A stretch of 34,352 nucleotides of DNA from a virus. Position 1 is the stretch's first letter. Every line of letters begins with the position of its first letter. The notes beneath the pieces are model-generated. The model did no database searches, was not told the origin of the DNA, and saw only the letters and a program-made list of their open reading frames with translations. Both the position numbers and the translations under genes were made by a program. Location: positions 1 to 34,352 of the IMG/VR virus record IMGVR_UViG_3300037153_000772; one strand, 5' to 3'. Shown one piece after another: positions 7,612 to 15,271 of the stretch.

Positions 7612-8423
7612 ACGATGCCTCCTGCGGTGATGACTTGCGATCGAGCGAGGGCCACCAGGCCCAGGATGTGCCGGCGCGCTTCGTCGTCCGCCGGGACCGG
7701 CTCGTGCGTGGCGTGTTCAGCCGGCGCGGCGAGGAGGGCGTAGGCGGCGGCGATCTCCGCGGCAAGGGACCGCTGACGTTCGTCAACGTCACCGGTCTCG
7801 AGGGCAGCGAGGAGGGCGGCGAGGGCGTCATCGTCGAGTTGGGAGCGCACCGCCGTGATCACGGCCTGCTCGTTCGCCGGAAACGTCACGACCGAGCTCT
7901 CCCAGAGGCGGACCTCGGTGATCACCCGGATGTCGGCCTTCGTCGTGTCTTTGTCGAGTTGACTGAGGTCGATCTCGTCCTCGTCGGCGGCACTGCGGTC
8001 CTTGAGCGTGGTGAAGCCGAAACTCAGACCGAGCGGCACACCGGCGCGCAGCCGTTTGAGCGTGGTCGAGCCGTCGGCGCCATCGTCGACCAGGGCGACC
8101 TCGACGGCGAGCCCGGTGCGGTCCTCGCGGATCGCCGTATGGCGTCCGATCGGAATCGCCGGGTCATGGTTCCACAGCACGGGCAGGCGTTCGCCACGGT
8201 CCTTCAGGCTCTTCTTGAAACACCCACGGGCGAAGCAGGAGAGATAGGCGTCGGCCGCCATGAACGTACTGGCGTAACCGGTGAAGCCGTCGGCCGTCGG
8301 CTCGGTCAGGGCCGTGCGGTATTCGAGGGCAGCACTGGGCGGCCGCCGGGCGAACCACGCCGGGAGCAGATGAGGTTCGGTGACGGGGAGTTCGGGCGCT
8401 GCGTCGACCGCAAAATCGGCCAT
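7608..8423 (-). CDS. Prohead maturation protease (S78, HK97-like)
   Basis: The 271-residue product contains EYRTALTEPTADGFTGYAS, then PVLWNHDPAIPIGR with the likely catalytic His86, and PLGLSFGFTT with the likely catalytic Ser134. These are the conserved blocks of the U35/S78 prohead proteases, which cut the delta domain of the capsid protein during maturation. The C-terminal ~60 residues (from about 215) are charged and helical and may act as a scaffold or tether. Its stop overlaps the capsid start (7608-7611). An extended -10 element lies about 80 bases upstream. Confidence 0.92.
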   Translation of the reverse strand: MADFAVDAAPELPVTEPHLLPAWFARRPPSAALEYRTALTEPTADGFTGYASTFMAADAYLSCFARGCFKKSLKDRGERLPVLWNHDPAIPIGRHTAIREDRTGLAVEVALVDDGADGSTTLKRLRAGVPLGLSFGFTTLKDRSAADEDEIDLSQLDKDTTKADIRVITEVRLWESSVVTFPANEQAVITAVRSQLDDDALAALLAALETGDVDERQRSLAAEIAAAYALLAAPAEHATHEPVPADDEARRHILGLVALARSQVITAGGIV

Positions 8424-8500
8424 GATCGACCTCGCGGCGACGTTGCGCCGTCTGTCTCATGGCCCGCATCGGGACGCTGCTCCTGTGTTCGTTCAGGTGG

Positions 8501-8509
8501 ATTCTAGCA
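8501..8509 (-). promoter_or_regulatory. Candidate late promoter upstream of the protease-capsid genes
   Basis: On the minus strand this reads TGCTAGAAT, an extended -10 element (TGn plus TAGAAT). It lies in the gap between the Com-like gene and the protease gene. The same nonamer, with one variable base, occurs at 12547-12555 and 12402-12410, both upstream of the terminase genes. No good -35 is visible, as often with extended -10 promoters. Confidence 0.5.
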
Positions 8510-8514
8510 CAGCC

Positions 8515-8697
8515 TCATTTCGGGACGGGGACAACGAACGTGATCCGGGTCCGGCAGCGTTTACAGAACGCCTCGACTTCGGTCCCCGGCGGCAATTGCG
8601 CCCGGATCAGCAGACGCCCGCAGTAGGGACAGAGATGGACGACCAGTGGCGGTGGACGCGACGGTTGCGGTGGCCGGCGGCCCGGTTGCACGCTCAT
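8515..8697 (-). CDS. Com-like small zinc-binding protein
   Basis: A 60-residue protein (start at ATG 8697, just after the portal stop) has HLCPYCGRLLIRAQLPPG followed by FCKRCRTRITFV, i.e. two C-x2-C pairs 20-odd residues apart. This matches the zinc ribbon of Mu Com, which activates translation of mom, and of Com-like proteins found near head genes in other phages. The Pro/Arg-rich N-terminus (residues 1-25) may bind RNA. An upstream in-frame start at 8718 lies inside the portal gene. Function is inferred by similarity; no mom-like target gene is seen in the window. Confidence 0.72.
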   Translation of the reverse strand: MSVQPGRRPPQPSRPPPLVVHLCPYCGRLLIRAQLPPGTEVEAFCKRCRTRITFVVPVPK

Positions 8698-8698
8698 C

Positions 8699-10774
8699 TC
8701 ACTCCGCGCCGAAATCACTCGTCAGCACGGGCGAGACGGCCAATATGCACGAGGGGTGCGTCCCCATCACATGCGTGTCCACCTGAGACAGCGGCACGAT
8801 CATGCCGTTCCGTTGGGCGCAGGTCAGCCCGTCACCGTCGCCGCCATAGCCGCCGTGTTCGGCGTTGTCATGGAGCTGGGCGCGATCCACCACGCCGCTC
8901 TCGCGGTACGCCAGCGTCGAGGCGGTGTTGAATGACACTTGGCTCTCAGAACGCGCCACCACCATCGCTCTCGCTTCGCCGAAGTCGTCGAACTGGCTGC
9001 TGATGCGGTTCGACAATTCGGCCAACGTCACCCCTTCGCTCAAACTATCGGTGATCAGGGTGGCCATCGCCTGCCGCGTCGTCTCGTTAATTCCTGACGC
9101 CCGGGTGAGGAGTTGCTCCATCGTCCGCCCGAGCTGCGGATTGGCGAGATCGAAACTGATCGCAATGTCCAACTGCGCACTGGCCGCCGCGAACGCGCCC
9201 TCGGCCGCCTGGATGGCAAGTTTCTTCAACTCCTCGGCGAGCAGTCGGTCCTCTTCGGCCCAGTCAATCTCCTCCAGCGCCCGCGTCTCGAACGTCGTTC
9301 CGTCCTGCCGGAATCCGGTCTGCTCCATCAGCCGTTGGCCTTGTGACCGCCAGAAGCGGCCCAGGACGGGCGCAAAGCGTTCGGCTAACCGCAGCATCGT
9401 TGTCCGGTTCGTCGCGGCGTGGGTCGCCCTGATTTCCTGCGCAGCGGCCATCCCGGTGGTCAAGGCCGGCGTCACCTCGCGCCATTCGCCCGCAACCAGG
9501 CGGCTCCGCGTCGGCAGCAGCTCGTCGCCGGCTGGAACTTCGATCTGGGCAATACTGAGGATCCTGACGTCACCGCCGGTCAATGGTGGCAGGCCGACCA
9601 ACGCCCGGCGCTCGTTGATCGTGGCGAACTCGGCCACGCCGGGCATGGTGGCATGGGCCCAGTCGACGGAATCGTCGTCGGCCAGGGCGGGGACACGGCT
9701 CGTGTCGAACTCCAGGCTAATCGCCGGATTCGTCTCGAACTCCGGCAGCAGACTGCGCGTCAGGGCGCCGTCGAGTCGGGCCCAGAGCGGCGTAATCGTG
9801 TCCTCGTAGAAACTGCGCCGGGCTTCCTCGTACTTGCTCCAGGGCGAGTTCTCCAAGCCGACCAGGGTGCCGAGCATGACCGGCGGCACGCGGAAGGCGG
9901 TCGCGATCTGCGTGCTGCTCAGCGCCCGCAGATCTTTGTACGCCATCTCGTTCAGGTCGAAGCCGAGGCGCTTCACGTCGATGATCGCCTGCATCACGAT
10001 TGGCACCCACTGCTGCCCACTGAACTGCATGAACTTCTCGCGCAGGACGTCGGCCTCGGCCTGATCGAGTTCCGCCCCCTCGGCCGGGACGAGCCCGATC
10101 TGGGGGATGGCGCCGGAGTCGAAGAACGATTTCACAAAGCCCGTGGCGTCGTTCTCGATCGCGATCTCGCGGCGGGCGGCGGCAATCGGACTGATGCCGG
10201 CGGCGCCGAGCAGCGGCCCACTCTGAAACGTCCAGGCGAGGACGTCTTCGGCCAGGAGGTGGTAAGTGACGCTGTCGCCCGGCACGCGGTACTCCCAGTC
10301 GACGCGACCGTCGCGGCGGGCGATTGGTTGCAGCCAGTCGGAACGGAGCGGGTAGAGCCCGGTGGGGCGGCGGGTGCCATCCCGCGTGATTTCGTTGACA
10401 CAGAAGCCGGCGACGGCGGCGATCTTGACGTTGGCATTGATCCACTCGGCCTCGCTCATGCTCGGATTCGGCTGGCGCATCAGTTGCCGGAGTGGGTGAT
10501 CGGGCAGCTCAATTCCGTCCTGGCGTTCGTCGACAACGGCGACGCGGGCGGTGGCGGCGGCGTCGGCCAACCAGTTGATGCAGGCGAAAACGACGACCAC
10601 TTGCTCATAGGCGGTCAGGGCGGTGTGCACATTCGCCTCGGGCCAGACGGGGCGGCCGTAGCGGTAGAGCGCCACGGTCGGCAGGGCGCGGCGCTGGGGT
10701 GGGCTGAGTTGACTGCTGGTCATGGCTGGGTACGGGGCGCGCAAGGCATCGGCGATCCGGGTGCGTAAGGTCAT
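8699..10774 (-). CDS. Portal protein fused to a MuF/SPP1 gp7-like head morphogenesis domain
   Basis: The gene encodes 691 residues from ATG 10774, which has an AAGGAG site 7 bases upstream; the longer frame upstream is not protein-like. Residues ~1-400 are a HK97-type portal: DHPLRQLMRQPNP, LAWTFQSGPLLGAAGISPI, and FRVPPVMLGTLVGLENSPWS, which builds the dodecameric DNA channel. The C-terminal ~250 residues resemble MuF/SPP1 gp7 proteins: long helices, TTRQAMATLITDSLSEG, RAMVVARSESQVSFNTAS, and a Cys/His-containing end (GLTCAQRNGMIVPL, MGTHPSC). Usually these are separate neighbours; here they form one chain. The family regions are recognised from motifs, not a search. Confidence 0.88.
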   Translation of the reverse strand: MTLRTRIADALRAPYPAMTSSQLSPPQRRALPTVALYRYGRPVWPEANVHTALTAYEQVVVVFACINWLADAAATARVAVVDERQDGIELPDHPLRQLMRQPNPSMSEAEWINANVKIAAVAGFCVNEITRDGTRRPTGLYPLRSDWLQPIARRDGRVDWEYRVPGDSVTYHLLAEDVLAWTFQSGPLLGAAGISPIAAARREIAIENDATGFVKSFFDSGAIPQIGLVPAEGAELDQAEADVLREKFMQFSGQQWVPIVMQAIIDVKRLGFDLNEMAYKDLRALSSTQIATAFRVPPVMLGTLVGLENSPWSKYEEARRSFYEDTITPLWARLDGALTRSLLPEFETNPAISLEFDTSRVPALADDDSVDWAHATMPGVAEFATINERRALVGLPPLTGGDVRILSIAQIEVPAGDELLPTRSRLVAGEWREVTPALTTGMAAAQEIRATHAATNRTTMLRLAERFAPVLGRFWRSQGQRLMEQTGFRQDGTTFETRALEEIDWAEEDRLLAEELKKLAIQAAEGAFAAASAQLDIAISFDLANPQLGRTMEQLLTRASGINETTRQAMATLITDSLSEGVTLAELSNRISSQFDDFGEARAMVVARSESQVSFNTASTLAYRESGVVDRAQLHDNAEHGGYGGDGDGLTCAQRNGMIVPLSQVDTHVMGTHPSCILAVSPVLTSDFGAE

Positions 10775-10785
10775 GGGCAACTCCT

Positions 10786-11970
10786 TCAGACGAAGCGGAC
10801 CCGCTTGCGTGGTCCCATCACGGCGAGACAGACATAGCGAAAACTGTCCATGCAATGATCGAACTCCTTCACCGGGACATCGCGCTCGGCGTGGCGTTCG
10901 GGATAGTGATAGCTCTCCATCTCGGCGATGAAATTGATGCACGACGCGTCAACCGTGAAGTGCGGCAGGACGGCGCTCACCCGTTGGATGCCGGTGATGA
11001 TGTCGTTATTGGCTTTCCGCACCTGGAGCCCAGCGCGTTGCAGATCGAGGATGAGGCCGGTCGACGAGGGATCGACCACGACCAGACTGGCGCCCGAGCG
11101 CTCGTACTCACGGACGGTGGCCGCGACGATCTCGCTGGCGCTCATTCCGGTGCGATAGAGCTCCCGTTCGAGATGGACCCGCTCACCCGAGGAGCGGACG
11201 GTGAGACAGGCGGTCGGGTTCCGCGTCCCGGTGTCGAGCCCAAGGGCGGTCGCCCAGCCGGTGCAGTCGACCGTCTGGATGTGCTGCTCGCGGTGGAAGC
11301 CGGGATAGACGAGTCCCTCGAACGCCACGAACTGGGCGTCGATCTCCTGAGCGTAGGTTTGCCCGGTGTAGCCAAGATCACGGACGAAGGTGGCGGCGTC
11401 GACGAAGGGATTACCGAGGGTGCCGGCGCGGTAGAGGGCATGCTGGGGATCGGGGTGCTGCACCCATTCGCTCCAGACGAGGCGGCGGCCGCGCGGCGTG
11501 GTCGTGGCGAAGAGCTGCGGGTTCGGACCTTCACGCACGGCGCCTTTGAGCGCGGTCCAGGTGCTCTGCCGGCTGACGTATTCAAGTTCATCGACCCAGG
11601 CCCAGGCGAAACCGGGACCGCGGATTCGGCTCTCGGTTTCCAGCGTGGCGAAGACGACTTCGGCGCCGGTCCGGGGGATGGTGAGGGAGCCGAGGCTCTT
11701 GTGTTGCTCGTAGGGCAGGCCGAGGGCGTCGAGGCGGTCGAGAAAGGTCCGTTTGGCGGCGTGTTCGAGCATGGGGAAGTTGGGGGCGGCGACCAGCCCT
11801 AAGCCCGGCTGGGTGCATTTCAGGGCGGCTTTGACGGCGCCGGCGTGACTCTTGCCGGCGAAGCGGCCGCCGAGGAAAACGACGTACTTGTGGTCGTCGT
11901 GGACGAAATCGTCCTGCACGTCATAGAGGGCGATTTCGACGCGGGTACCCGTTTCGGGTGTGGCGACCAT
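10786..11970 (-). CDS. Terminase large subunit
   Basis: The 394-residue ATPase/nuclease packages DNA into the prohead. Walker A is GGRFAGKS (34-41), Walker B is AWAWVDELE with D127/E128, and the coupling motif is TTTPRGR (157-163). The C-terminal RNase H-like nuclease has ALGLDTGTRN (D246), VVVDPSSTG (D300) and EFDHCMDSFRYV (D371, D375), giving the acidic cluster. The ATG at 11970 overlaps the stop of the small subunit (TAATG). The protein is slightly short for the family but contains all expected motifs. Confidence 0.95.
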   Translation of the reverse strand: MVATPETGTRVEIALYDVQDDFVHDDHKYVVFLGGRFAGKSHAGAVKAALKCTQPGLGLVAAPNFPMLEHAAKRTFLDRLDALGLPYEQHKSLGSLTIPRTGAEVVFATLETESRIRGPGFAWAWVDELEYVSRQSTWTALKGAVREGPNPQLFATTTPRGRRLVWSEWVQHPDPQHALYRAGTLGNPFVDAATFVRDLGYTGQTYAQEIDAQFVAFEGLVYPGFHREQHIQTVDCTGWATALGLDTGTRNPTACLTVRSSGERVHLERELYRTGMSASEIVAATVREYERSGASLVVVDPSSTGLILDLQRAGLQVRKANNDIITGIQRVSAVLPHFTVDASCINFIAEMESYHYPERHAERDVPVKEFDHCMDSFRYVCLAVMGPRKRVRFV

Positions 11971-12347
11971 TAGGCGTCACCGTCCGGGCTGGGCTCGGCT
12001 TGGTTGACCCGTTTGAGGATGACGGTCAATGGATGGTCGAGATCGCCGACATGCTCGGTCTGCAATCGCTCGCGGTACTTCTCCGGGCGACGGGCTTTGA
12101 GCAAGAGGACCATCAGGGAGGTGTTGCCGTCGGTGGCCTGGCGGGTGGCGACATCTTCGAGGTAATCGGTGCCCATTTCGATCGCGTCATCACAGAGGGC
12201 GGCGAAGTCCTCGTCCTCGGTGCGCCAGGTGTAGTAGGTCTGCCGGCTGATCTTGGCGACTTTGCAGGCGGCGTGAATGCTCCAGCCGCGGGCCAGCTTG
12301 GCGACGATCCGTTCCTCATGCTCCGGGGTCCTGACAGTCGGGGTCAT
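11970..12347 (-). CDS. Terminase small subunit
   Basis: A 125-residue protein has an N-terminal helix-turn-helix (IHAACKVAKISRQTYYTW, residues ~23-41) followed by EDEDFAALCDDAIEMGTDYLEDV, the arrangement typical of small terminase subunits that recognise phage DNA and load the large subunit. It lies first in the late transcription unit and directly precedes the large subunit with overlapping stop and start. The C-terminal LKARRPEKYRERLQTEHVG also fits this family. Confidence 0.88.
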   Translation of the reverse strand: MTPTVRTPEHEERIVAKLARGWSIHAACKVAKISRQTYYTWRTEDEDFAALCDDAIEMGTDYLEDVATRQATDGNTSLMVLLLKARRPEKYRERLQTEHVGDLDHPLTVILKRVNQAEPSPDGDA

Positions 12348-12401
12348 GTGTCCAAATGGTCAAGATGACGGCGCGAACGAATTCCCGTACGTTGTGCCCG
12401 T

Positions 12402-12410
12402 AGTCTAGCA
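12402..12410 (-). promoter_or_regulatory. Candidate late promoter, proximal to terminase
   Basis: The minus strand reads TGCTAGACT, an extended -10. It is 55 bases upstream of the small terminase ATG, and the preceding bases GTT are shared with the copy at 12547-12555, giving GTTTGCTAGAMT in both. Position at the head of the late operon and recurrence upstream of the protease gene support a promoter role. Confidence 0.5.
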
Positions 12411-12546
12411 AACACCGACAAGATGGCAGCCGTCGCTGGAGGCAACGGCTGCCGGCGGCGACGATGGCCCCGCGTGCCCAACAATCGTTCAAGAAACGAA
12501 GCGGCATATGGCTGCTCGATGACTGAACGATCCGGTCGCCGGGACG

Positions 12547-12555
12547 ATTCTAGCA
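12547..12555 (-). promoter_or_regulatory. Candidate late promoter, distal copy
   Basis: The minus strand reads TGCTAGAAT, preceded by GTT. It lies 145 bases upstream of the similar element at 12402-12410 and could form a tandem promoter for the late genes, or a promoter within an attachment region. No -35 hexamer at the expected distance is evident. Confidence 0.42.
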
Positions 12556-12568
12556 AACGCGAACGAGT

Positions 12569-12610
12569 GACGTTACCGGGGTATGGGTGGCCTCAACGGC
12601 CGGTAACGTC
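12569..12610. other. Candidate phage attachment site (attP) inverted repeat
   Basis: Perfect 11-base arms GACGTTACCGG (12569-12579) and CCGGTAACGTC (12600-12610) flank a 20-base centre. The structure is 15 bases past the integrase stop. Serine integrases use attP sites of about 50 bp with inverted half-sites around a central dinucleotide, usually next to the integrase gene; here the centre falls at GG (12589-12590). A transcription terminator is less likely because the loop is long and no T run follows. Confidence 0.42.
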
Positions 12611-12625
12611 GCTGTAGACGCGTTT

Positions 12626-14128
12626 TTATGGCCCGTCAGCGCGCGAAATGAACTCTTGCAGTGTCGCAGGCCATGCTAAGCGAATCGTCGCATAACGACC
12701 GGAATCCTTCGCAATCACGACATGCACGTCCAGGCGTTGCAGCATGCGGCGCAGGGCGGCCGGCTCATGGGTCGCCACCCGCTCGACGGCCGATTGGAGC
12801 GTCGACAAGGCGGCGGCGGCGGAACGGTAGGTCTCGGCATCGGGTGGCGGTGGGTGGGTGGCCAGGAGCTGCGTCAGGCTCTCGGCTTCGCCGGCGAGGC
12901 GGACATCGGCGGCATCCCAGCGCGCCATCGTCAGTTTGCCCTGGGCGTAGAGATCGAGCAGGCGTTCCCGTTCGCGCTCCAGCTCGGCCAGGCGGCAGGC
13001 GAGGCGGTGGCGCTCGCGTTCGGCATCCGGCAGCTGCCGCCGCTGCCGCTCCTGGGCCTGCCGCAGGGTCGTTGCCCAATCCGTGACCCGCTCCAGATCG
13101 GCGATCAGGGCGGCGACGGTGGCGGCTTCGGCTTTGGCCACGGTGATATTGCGGGGGATGGTGCCGCACTCCTGGCCGGCGCGGAGATCGGCGGTACAGC
13201 GGAACTGCAAACCGTCGCGTTGGGTTCGGGCCACCCGGCAGCGTTGGCCACACCCGCAAAAGACAAGGTGCTCGAGCCAGGAGGTGGGCCGCTCGCGGCG
13301 GACGCGCTTCTGTTGCCGGCGCAGCCGCTGGGCGATGGCGAAGGTCTCCGCGGAGATGATCGGGTCGTGGAGCCCGGCGGCCACGATCTCGCCGGTCTGG
13401 ACCTGGCCGGTGTAGGTGAGGCGGTCGAGGATGTCGTGCACCATCTGGCTATTCCACGATTTCCCGAGGGCAGACTCGGCGCGGCGGCTGTTCGGCGTCG
13501 GGACGTGCTGGGCCGTGAGCGCGCGGGCAATGGCGCGGCCGGACCAGCCGGCCAGGTACTGGGTGAACACCCACTCCACCCAGGTGGCCTCCGCCGGCAC
13601 GAGGATGAGGCGGTCGTCGGCTTTGCGGTAGCCGAAGGGGGCTTTGCCGTGATGGATGCCACGGCGGGCCCGTTCGGCGCAGGCGGCGGCGACATAGCGG
13701 GCGATCTCTTCGGTTTGATATTGATTGACGACGCCGATGATGCCGCGGTTCAGGGTGTGGTCGATGTGGGGATCGTGCAGCGAGATGACGCGGACGCCGC
13801 GGGCGGTGAGCTCGCGGTAGGTCAGTTCTTGCCAGACATAATCGCGGGCAAAGCGTTTGAGATCGAAGACGATGACGGCGTCGACGCCGCCGGCGGCAAT
13901 CCGCTCGCGCAACGTCTGGATGCCGGGGCGATCGGGATCGGCGCCGCGCAGGTCGTGGTCGCGGATGGCGGGGAGGAGCGACAGGCCGTGGGCCGCGGCA
14001 TGGCGGCGGATGGCGGAGAGTTGGGCGTCGAGACTGAGGCTATCGTCGGCGGTTTCGTCGTCCTTTGATTCAGACTGCCTCAAATATGGCAACACCACGA
14101 GCCTTTTTGCTATACTTCCGTCAGTCAT
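12626..14128 (-). CDS. Large serine recombinase (site-specific integrase)
   Basis: From ATG 14128 the product has 500 residues. The N-terminal resolvase domain has LPYLRQSESKDDE with the likely nucleophile Ser19, and SLSLDAQLSAIRRHA, VDAVIVFDLKRFARD and RGVRVISLHDPHID. A recombinase domain follows (GKAPFGYRKADDRL, ~161-260), then a zinc ribbon with Cys291, Cys293, Cys297, Cys311 and Cys321, a coiled coil (~350-400) and a C-terminal tail. This is the full architecture of integrases that catalyse attP x attB. A start at ATG 14149 or GTG 14095 (AAAAGG upstream) is also possible; the latter leaves the HNH promoter outside the gene. Confidence 0.92.
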   Translation of the reverse strand: MTDGSIAKRLVVLPYLRQSESKDDETADDSLSLDAQLSAIRRHAAAHGLSLLPAIRDHDLRGADPDRPGIQTLRERIAAGGVDAVIVFDLKRFARDYVWQELTYRELTARGVRVISLHDPHIDHTLNRGIIGVVNQYQTEEIARYVAAACAERARRGIHHGKAPFGYRKADDRLILVPAEATWVEWVFTQYLAGWSGRAIARALTAQHVPTPNSRRAESALGKSWNSQMVHDILDRLTYTGQVQTGEIVAAGLHDPIISAETFAIAQRLRRQQKRVRRERPTSWLEHLVFCGCGQRCRVARTQRDGLQFRCTADLRAGQECGTIPRNITVAKAEAATVAALIADLERVTDWATTLRQAQERQRRQLPDAERERHRLACRLAELERERERLLDLYAQGKLTMARWDAADVRLAGEAESLTQLLATHPPPPDAETYRSAAAALSTLQSAVERVATHEPAALRRMLQRLDVHVVIAKDSGRYATIRLAWPATLQEFISRADGP

Positions 14129-14151
14129 GGTCGTTGCCAGAGGAGCCAAAC
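14108..14151 (+). promoter_or_regulatory. Extended -10 promoter and leader of the HNH-AP2 gene
   Basis: TGCTATACT (14108-14116) is an extended -10. The following bases TATACTTCCGTCA match the leader of the HNH gene at 24096 (TATAATTCCGTCA) in 12 of 13 positions. A GAGGAG ribosome site precedes the ATG at 14152. No strong leader hairpin is seen here, unlike the other three cassettes. Confidence 0.6.
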
Positions 14152-14853
14152 ATGGGCCCGTTTAGCCAGCAATTTCTCGATCGGTTTTGGTCCAAGGTCG
14201 ATCAGTCCGGTGAGTGCTGGATGTGGCTTGGAGCGACACGCGGCAAACCAAATCGCCGCTACGGTGTCTTTACTTTCCGCGGCGAGGACATGGCGGCCCA
14301 TCGCATCGCGTTTGCCATCGCCCAGACATCGCCCCCTGATCACCTGGTCGTCTGCCATCGCTGCGACAACCCGCTCTGCGTGAGGCCAGATCATCTTTTT
14401 CTGGGCACCGTTGCCGACAATAATCACGACCGCGATCGGAAGGGAAGACAGCGCACGCTCCGTGGTTCCGCCAATGGACGGTCGGTGCTGTTCGAGGATC
14501 AAGTGGTTTCGATGCGTGAACGATTCGCGGGCGGCATGATCACGCAGACACAGCTGGCGAAAGAGTTTGGGGTCGCGCGCAGCTTGGTGGGGATGATCGT
14601 GCGTGGTGAAGTTTGGCAACATGCGCCCGGACCAAGAACCGAGCGGCGCATGCCACGAAGCAATTCTGGGTACCGCGGCGTTTCGTATATGTCCGATTCT
14701 GGCTCGTACCAGATCTACATCACCTTTCAGGGCAAGCGCTATGCGTTGGGGGAAACACGCGACCCCGTCACCGGCGCGCGCCGCTATGACGCCAAAGCAC
14801 GCGAACTCTACGGAGACGCGGCTGCTCCTCACTTGAACTTTCCCGACGAATAG
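14152..14853 (+). CDS. HNH endonuclease with C-terminal AP2 domain
   Basis: The 233-residue product starts at ATG 14152 behind GAGGAG. Residues ~7-100 form an HNH_3-type nuclease: FWSKVDQSGECWMWLGATR, AAHRIAFAIAQ, VVCHRCDNPLCVRPDHLF (first His, Asn, second His) and FLGTVADNNHDRDRKGR. A linker with a helix-turn-helix-like segment (TQLAKEFGVARSLVGMIVRG) follows. Residues ~178-230 are an AP2 DNA-binding domain (GYRGVSY, YQIYITFQGKRYALGETRD, ARRYDAKARELYG, LNFP). HNH-AP2 proteins are mobile homing-type endonucleases. It is inserted between integrase and repressor region on the plus strand and has its own promoter. Confidence 0.92.
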   Translation: MGPFSQQFLDRFWSKVDQSGECWMWLGATRGKPNRRYGVFTFRGEDMAAHRIAFAIAQTSPPDHLVVCHRCDNPLCVRPDHLFLGTVADNNHDRDRKGRQRTLRGSANGRSVLFEDQVVSMRERFAGGMITQTQLAKEFGVARSLVGMIVRGEVWQHAPGPRTERRMPRSNSGYRGVSYMSDSGSYQIYITFQGKRYALGETRDPVTGARRYDAKARELYGDAAAPHLNFPDE

Positions 14854-14888
14854 CCGCAGATAGGGCAGCCAGATCAGCGGTATCCCTC

Positions 14889-14917
14889 TTGCCATGCGAA
14901 CACCTGTTCGCTACGAT
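14889..14917 (+). promoter_or_regulatory. Promoter with a LexA (SOS) box in its spacer
   Basis: TTGCCA (14889-14894) and TACGAT (14912-14917) are separated by 17 bases. Within the spacer, 14897-14910 reads CGAACACCTGTTCG, a perfect palindrome of the type CGAAC-N4-GTTCG, which is the LexA box of Bacillus and many high-GC bacteria. The box would block RNA polymerase until DNA damage. It lies about 70 bases upstream of the small gene at 14987. Confidence 0.68.
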
Positions 14918-14986
14918 AGTCCTCACCCTGCGAGCGCTGAAGCGCCGGCCACATGACCGATCGAGACGCGGAAAGCTGGTGCGCCG

Positions 14987-15271
14987 GTGAACACTGATGT
15001 GCGGACGCAATCGTGGGACTTCGACCTCTTCGGCACCGCCAGCGTCATCACCCCCAGCGGGGCTGAGATCATCCTCACGACGCGGTTGCAGTGGCTCCTC
15101 ACCGCCGACGCCTCGATCCGCCTCTTGCTCTCCTTCGACGGCATTCCGCTGCCGGTCGTCCGCCTCACCGGCCCAATTGACCCGCACCGACTGACGACCG
15201 CGCTGGTGGCGGCGCTGGCCGCGGTGACGGACGAGCTGACACCGCATTCCGCAGGCGCTGAAGCGACTTGA
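14987..15271 (+). CDS. Small protein under a LexA-type promoter; candidate SOS-induced switch factor
   Basis: A GTG at 14987 begins a 94-residue ORF with protein-like composition: SWDFDLFGTASVITPSGAEI, TRLQWLLTADASIRLLLSFDG, VVRLTGPIDPHRLTTALVAAL. No family is recognised. No strong ribosome site is visible; a 14-codon ORF (14953-14997) overlaps the start and may couple translation. The gene converges on the repressor gene and overlaps its 3' end by 107 bases, so its transcript is antisense to the repressor. With the LexA box upstream, an antirepressor or induction role is plausible but inferred. It could also be non-coding leader with a chance ORF. Confidence 0.5.
   Translation: MNTDVRTQSWDFDLFGTASVITPSGAEIILTTRLQWLLTADASIRLLLSFDGIPLPVVRLTGPIDPHRLTTALVAALAAVTDELTPHSAGAEAT

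Larger units (their letters stand above)
12348..12625. other. Intergenic region between terminase and integrase
   Basis: This 278-base stretch holds no convincing gene. It carries two minus-strand extended -10 elements (12402-12410 and 12547-12555) and an 11-base perfect inverted repeat beside the integrase end (12569-12610). A further short repeat, CTAGCAAAC, occurs twice because it is part of both promoter elements. Short minus-strand ORFs here are Arg-rich and judged non-coding. Confidence 0.6.

Noticed and set aside
9302-9318. A GAAC-N3-GTTC sequence inside the portal gene, considered as a second LexA box
   Set aside because: The spacer is 3 rather than 4 bases and it lies within coding sequence without a promoter.
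9419-11802. Long plus-strand ORFs opposite portal and terminase
   Set aside because: Antisense to genes with clear catalytic motifs; no independent coding signals.
12316-12556. Short minus-strand ORFs upstream of the small terminase
   Set aside because: Arg-rich, no good ribosome site, and they cover the promoter elements.
12722-14068. Plus-strand ORF of 448 codons opposite the integrase
   Set aside because: Gly/Ala-rich antisense frame of a recombinase with intact catalytic and zinc motifs.
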